Part shown: positions 62,038-64,000 of the stretch, piece after piece
Layout of the letters: every line of letters begins with the position of its first letter
How positions within the stretch are numbered: position 1 is the stretch's first letter
Assembly (NCBI RefSeq): GCF_003860345.1
Contig: NZ_CP034179.1
Span: 124,001 to 188,000 of the forward strand
Length of the DNA stretch: 64,000 nucleotides
Origin: Caenibius tardaugens NBRC 16725
GTDB lineage: Bacteria; Pseudomonadota; Alphaproteobacteria; Sphingomonadales; Sphingomonadaceae
Reading direction: 5' to 3'
Notes under the pieces: model-generated
The model's database searches: none
What the model was told of the DNA's origin: nothing
Seen by the model: only the letters and a program-made list of their open reading frames with translations
Made by a program: the position numbers and the translations under genes

Positions 62038-63990
62038 ATTAAACGGTTGCAGACATTGCTGGCCCGTTTGAGAGAGGGCAACGACCCGGTCGATGACCGC
62101 GTTCGTGCGCTCCTTCTCGGGACGCTCTATACGCAACCCACCAGTCTTGCGATCGGCGCTATCAACGGTGTGGCATCCGCTGTCATCGCGGCTTATGTCA
62201 CCGACAATCGCCTGCTCGTTGTTGCAAGCATTCTCCTTATCCTGATCGCGGTAACCCGTGTAGCCCTGAGCCACTGGATCGGTCGTCAGACGATTCTGCC
62301 GGAACATGCCCGGCGCTGGGAAACGGCTTACGAAATCGGCGCTTTCAGCTATTCCATCATGCTGGGCCTGATCGCGGCGCTTTCCATCGGGCTACAGGTC
62401 AATGGCCATGTGCAGGTGATGACGGTTGCCGTTGCGCTCTGTTACGGCACCGGAATCGCGGCCCGCAACGCCGGGCGGCCGAACATTGCCATCGGGCAGT
62501 TGTTTCTCTCCCTCGTGCCGGTGATCATCGCGTTGTTCTATGTGGGCTCGCTCGCCTACATCGTTCTTGCGATAACCGTAACCCTGCTGGTCCCGGCAAT
62601 GATGTCGATTTCTCTCAATGTGTTCGGTACCCTGCGCCAATCGATTACCGAAGCGCAGAACAACGCGGAACTGGCCGAACGCATGCAGATACTGGCCCGT
62701 ACCGACGTCGTCACCGGCATCGCCAATCGCGCTGGCCTCAATCACGAACTGACCGAAAAATCCCTCGCCCTGCCTGCGGACCGGAAGCTGATGCTGCTGT
62801 GGGCGGACCTCGATCGCTTCAAGGAAGTGAACGACACGCTCGGGCATCCCGTCGGCGACAAGGTTTTGGCGGAAGTCGCCAAACGCCTGACCGAACAAGC
62901 CCCGAAAAGCGCAACACTCGCCCGTTTTGGTGGCGATGAATTCATTATGGTGTGCGAAATCGACGCCCGCAAACAGGCCGAAGATATCGCCAGTCATGTC
63001 CTCGGCGAAATCAGTCGTCCGTTCCGCCTCGATGGCGAACGGTTGACCGTGGGCGCTTCACTCGGCGTGGCCCTGCTTCCGGACGATGGCGCCGATATCG
63101 CAACACTGATGCAATGCGCCGACCTTGCGCTTTATCACGCCAAAGTCGGAGGGGGGCAGACGGTGAGCTTCTTCGACGCAGCCATGACGCGCGATCTCGT
63201 GCGGCGGCGGGAAATCGAGGCGGAATTGCGCGCTGCGATCCAGCGCGATGAACTGTCGATCTTCTTCCAGCCGATTGTCGATCTTGAAACAGGGCGCATC
63301 CGCGCGTTCGAAGCGCTGGTGCGCTGGTTCCATCCCGAAAAGGGCGAACTGCGGCCGGATGAATTCATCCCTGTGGCAGAAGAAACCGGCGTTATCATCA
63401 CGTTGGGCAACTGGATCACGTCGCAAGCTGCAAAAGCCTGCGCGCAATGGCCCGAGGACGTCAGCGTGGCCGTCAATCTTTCGCCAGCCCAAATTCGTGC
63501 GCCCGGTGCCGCACTGGGCATCCACAATGCCTTGCGCGAAGCGGGGCTCGACCCGAGCAGGCTGGAATTGGAAGTCACGGAAAGCCTGTTTCTCGACGAC
63601 GATGAGAATACCGGGCGTTTCATGGATGAACTCTCGGCGCTCGGCGTGCGCTTCGCTCTCGACGATTTCGGCACCGGCTTTTCCTCGCTCGGCTACATCA
63701 ACAAATTTCCCTTCAAGAAAATCAAGGTCGACAGAAGCTTCGTATCGGGTCCGAACGTGGGCCGCAAAAGCGAAGCCATTATCCGGGCCGTGGCCAAAAT
63801 GGGTTCCACGCTCGAGATGGATATCGTCGCCGAAGGTCTCGAAACCGTGGAACAGGTCAACGCCGTTCGCGATGCGGGCTGTAACCTCGGTCAGGGCTAT
63901 TACTTCAGCCGCGCCGTTCCGGACTATCTCGCCGTGATGCTTCTCGCGCGGGAACGCGACGAGCACGAACCACGTCAACAGGTTCTTTAA
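62038..63990 (+). CDS. Membrane GGDEF-EAL protein (c-di-GMP turnover), probable AUU start
   Basis: About 650 residues. The N-terminal part holds five or six membrane helices (about 25-210), then a GGDEF domain (FGGDEF intact, but no RxxD inhibitory site) and an EAL domain with all key parts: FEALVRW, LEVTESLF, ALDDFGTGFSSL, KIKVDRSFV and IVAEGLETVEQ. Both synthesis and hydrolysis of c-di-GMP are possible. AGGAG lies seven bases before ATT-AAA-CGG-TTG, so ATT 62038 fits better than the TTG at 62047, which is 16 bases from the site. Confidence 0.9.
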   Translation: MKRLQTLLARLREGNDPVDDRVRALLLGTLYTQPTSLAIGAINGVASAVIAAYVTDNRLLVVASILLILIAVTRVALSHWIGRQTILPEHARRWETAYEIGAFSYSIMLGLIAALSIGLQVNGHVQVMTVAVALCYGTGIAARNAGRPNIAIGQLFLSLVPVIIALFYVGSLAYIVLAITVTLLVPAMMSISLNVFGTLRQSITEAQNNAELAERMQILARTDVVTGIANRAGLNHELTEKSLALPADRKLMLLWADLDRFKEVNDTLGHPVGDKVLAEVAKRLTEQAPKSATLARFGGDEFIMVCEIDARKQAEDIASHVLGEISRPFRLDGERLTVGASLGVALLPDDGADIATLMQCADLALYHAKVGGGQTVSFFDAAMTRDLVRRREIEAELRAAIQRDELSIFFQPIVDLETGRIRAFEALVRWFHPEKGELRPDEFIPVAEETGVIITLGNWITSQAAKACAQWPEDVSVAVNLSPAQIRAPGAALGIHNALREAGLDPSRLELEVTESLFLDDDENTGRFMDELSALGVRFALDDFGTGFSSLGYINKFPFKKIKVDRSFVSGPNVGRKSEAIIRAVAKMGSTLEMDIVAEGLETVEQVNAVRDAGCNLGQGYYFSRAVPDYLAVMLLARERDEHEPRQQVL

Positions 63991-64000
63991 GCACCGGCTC

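Noticed and set aside
1-64000. CRISPR array
   Set aside because: No regularly spaced direct repeats and no cas genes were seen.

Overview
The window is typical alphaproteobacterial, GC-rich chromosomal DNA, most likely from the Sphingomonadales (a Novosphingobium- or Erythrobacter-like genome). This rests on gene content and order: the chvI-chvG-hprK-rapZ-PTS cluster, infA-maf-RNase E/G-yacG next to tRNA-Phe, short-form hisG with hisD-nusB-thiL, cobS with a J-domain gene and bolA nearby, and a TonB with three TonB-dependent receptors. The genus cannot be fixed from the sequence alone.

Layout. 1-3046: Fe-S supply genes (two tandem cysteine desulfurases, then a ferredoxin cut by the window edge) divergent from an alpha/beta hydrolase. 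3198-5104: tonB, a small membrane protein and two DUF937-like genes, one frameshifted. 5344-10670: ChvI/ChvG two-component system, HPr kinase (frameshifted), RapZ, PTS IIA, HPr and a TrmH methyltransferase in one overlapping operon. 10714-17751: two lipoproteins, rmuC, def, recR, fmt, truA and an MDR oxidoreductase. 17828-27285: cobS and a J-domain gene/bolA, separated by a 7.5 kb block of one HxlR regulator and eleven small soluble enzyme-like genes (VOC, GST, DUF1428, DHFR-like, SRPBCC). 27302-36282: pirin, DUF2332, hisG-hisD-nusB-thiL, H+-pyrophosphatase, thioesterase. 36327-41125: uvrC and a large receptor with a glycine-rich insertion. 41354-43491: infA-maf-RNase E/G-yacG-tRNA-Phe.

43492-46353 is a small, lower-GC island integrated at tRNA-Phe. 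It is bounded by a 15 bp direct repeat of the tRNA 3' end and carries four orphan genes and a family of short hairpin-forming repeats, but no integrase. After it come a FadL-type porin (frameshifted), a His-rich exported protein with a TonB receptor, a VOC/Coq4-like/TetR group, an M3 peptidase, the complete vitamin B12 uptake operon btuBFCD behind a cobalamin riboswitch, a SleB-type cell wall hydrolase, a small conserved protein, and a GGDEF-EAL protein that seems to start at AUU.

How the parts connect. TonB can energise the three receptors, including BtuB, and cobS adds a second B12-related gene. ChvG/ChvI together with HPr kinase/IIA/HPr form the usual alphaproteobacterial envelope- and nutrient-sensing module. 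The HxlR cassette looks like one co-regulated detoxification or catabolic unit inserted into an otherwise conserved neighbourhood. Three genes carry single-base indels in runs of five or six C/G, so sequencing error must be excluded before they are called pseudogenes.
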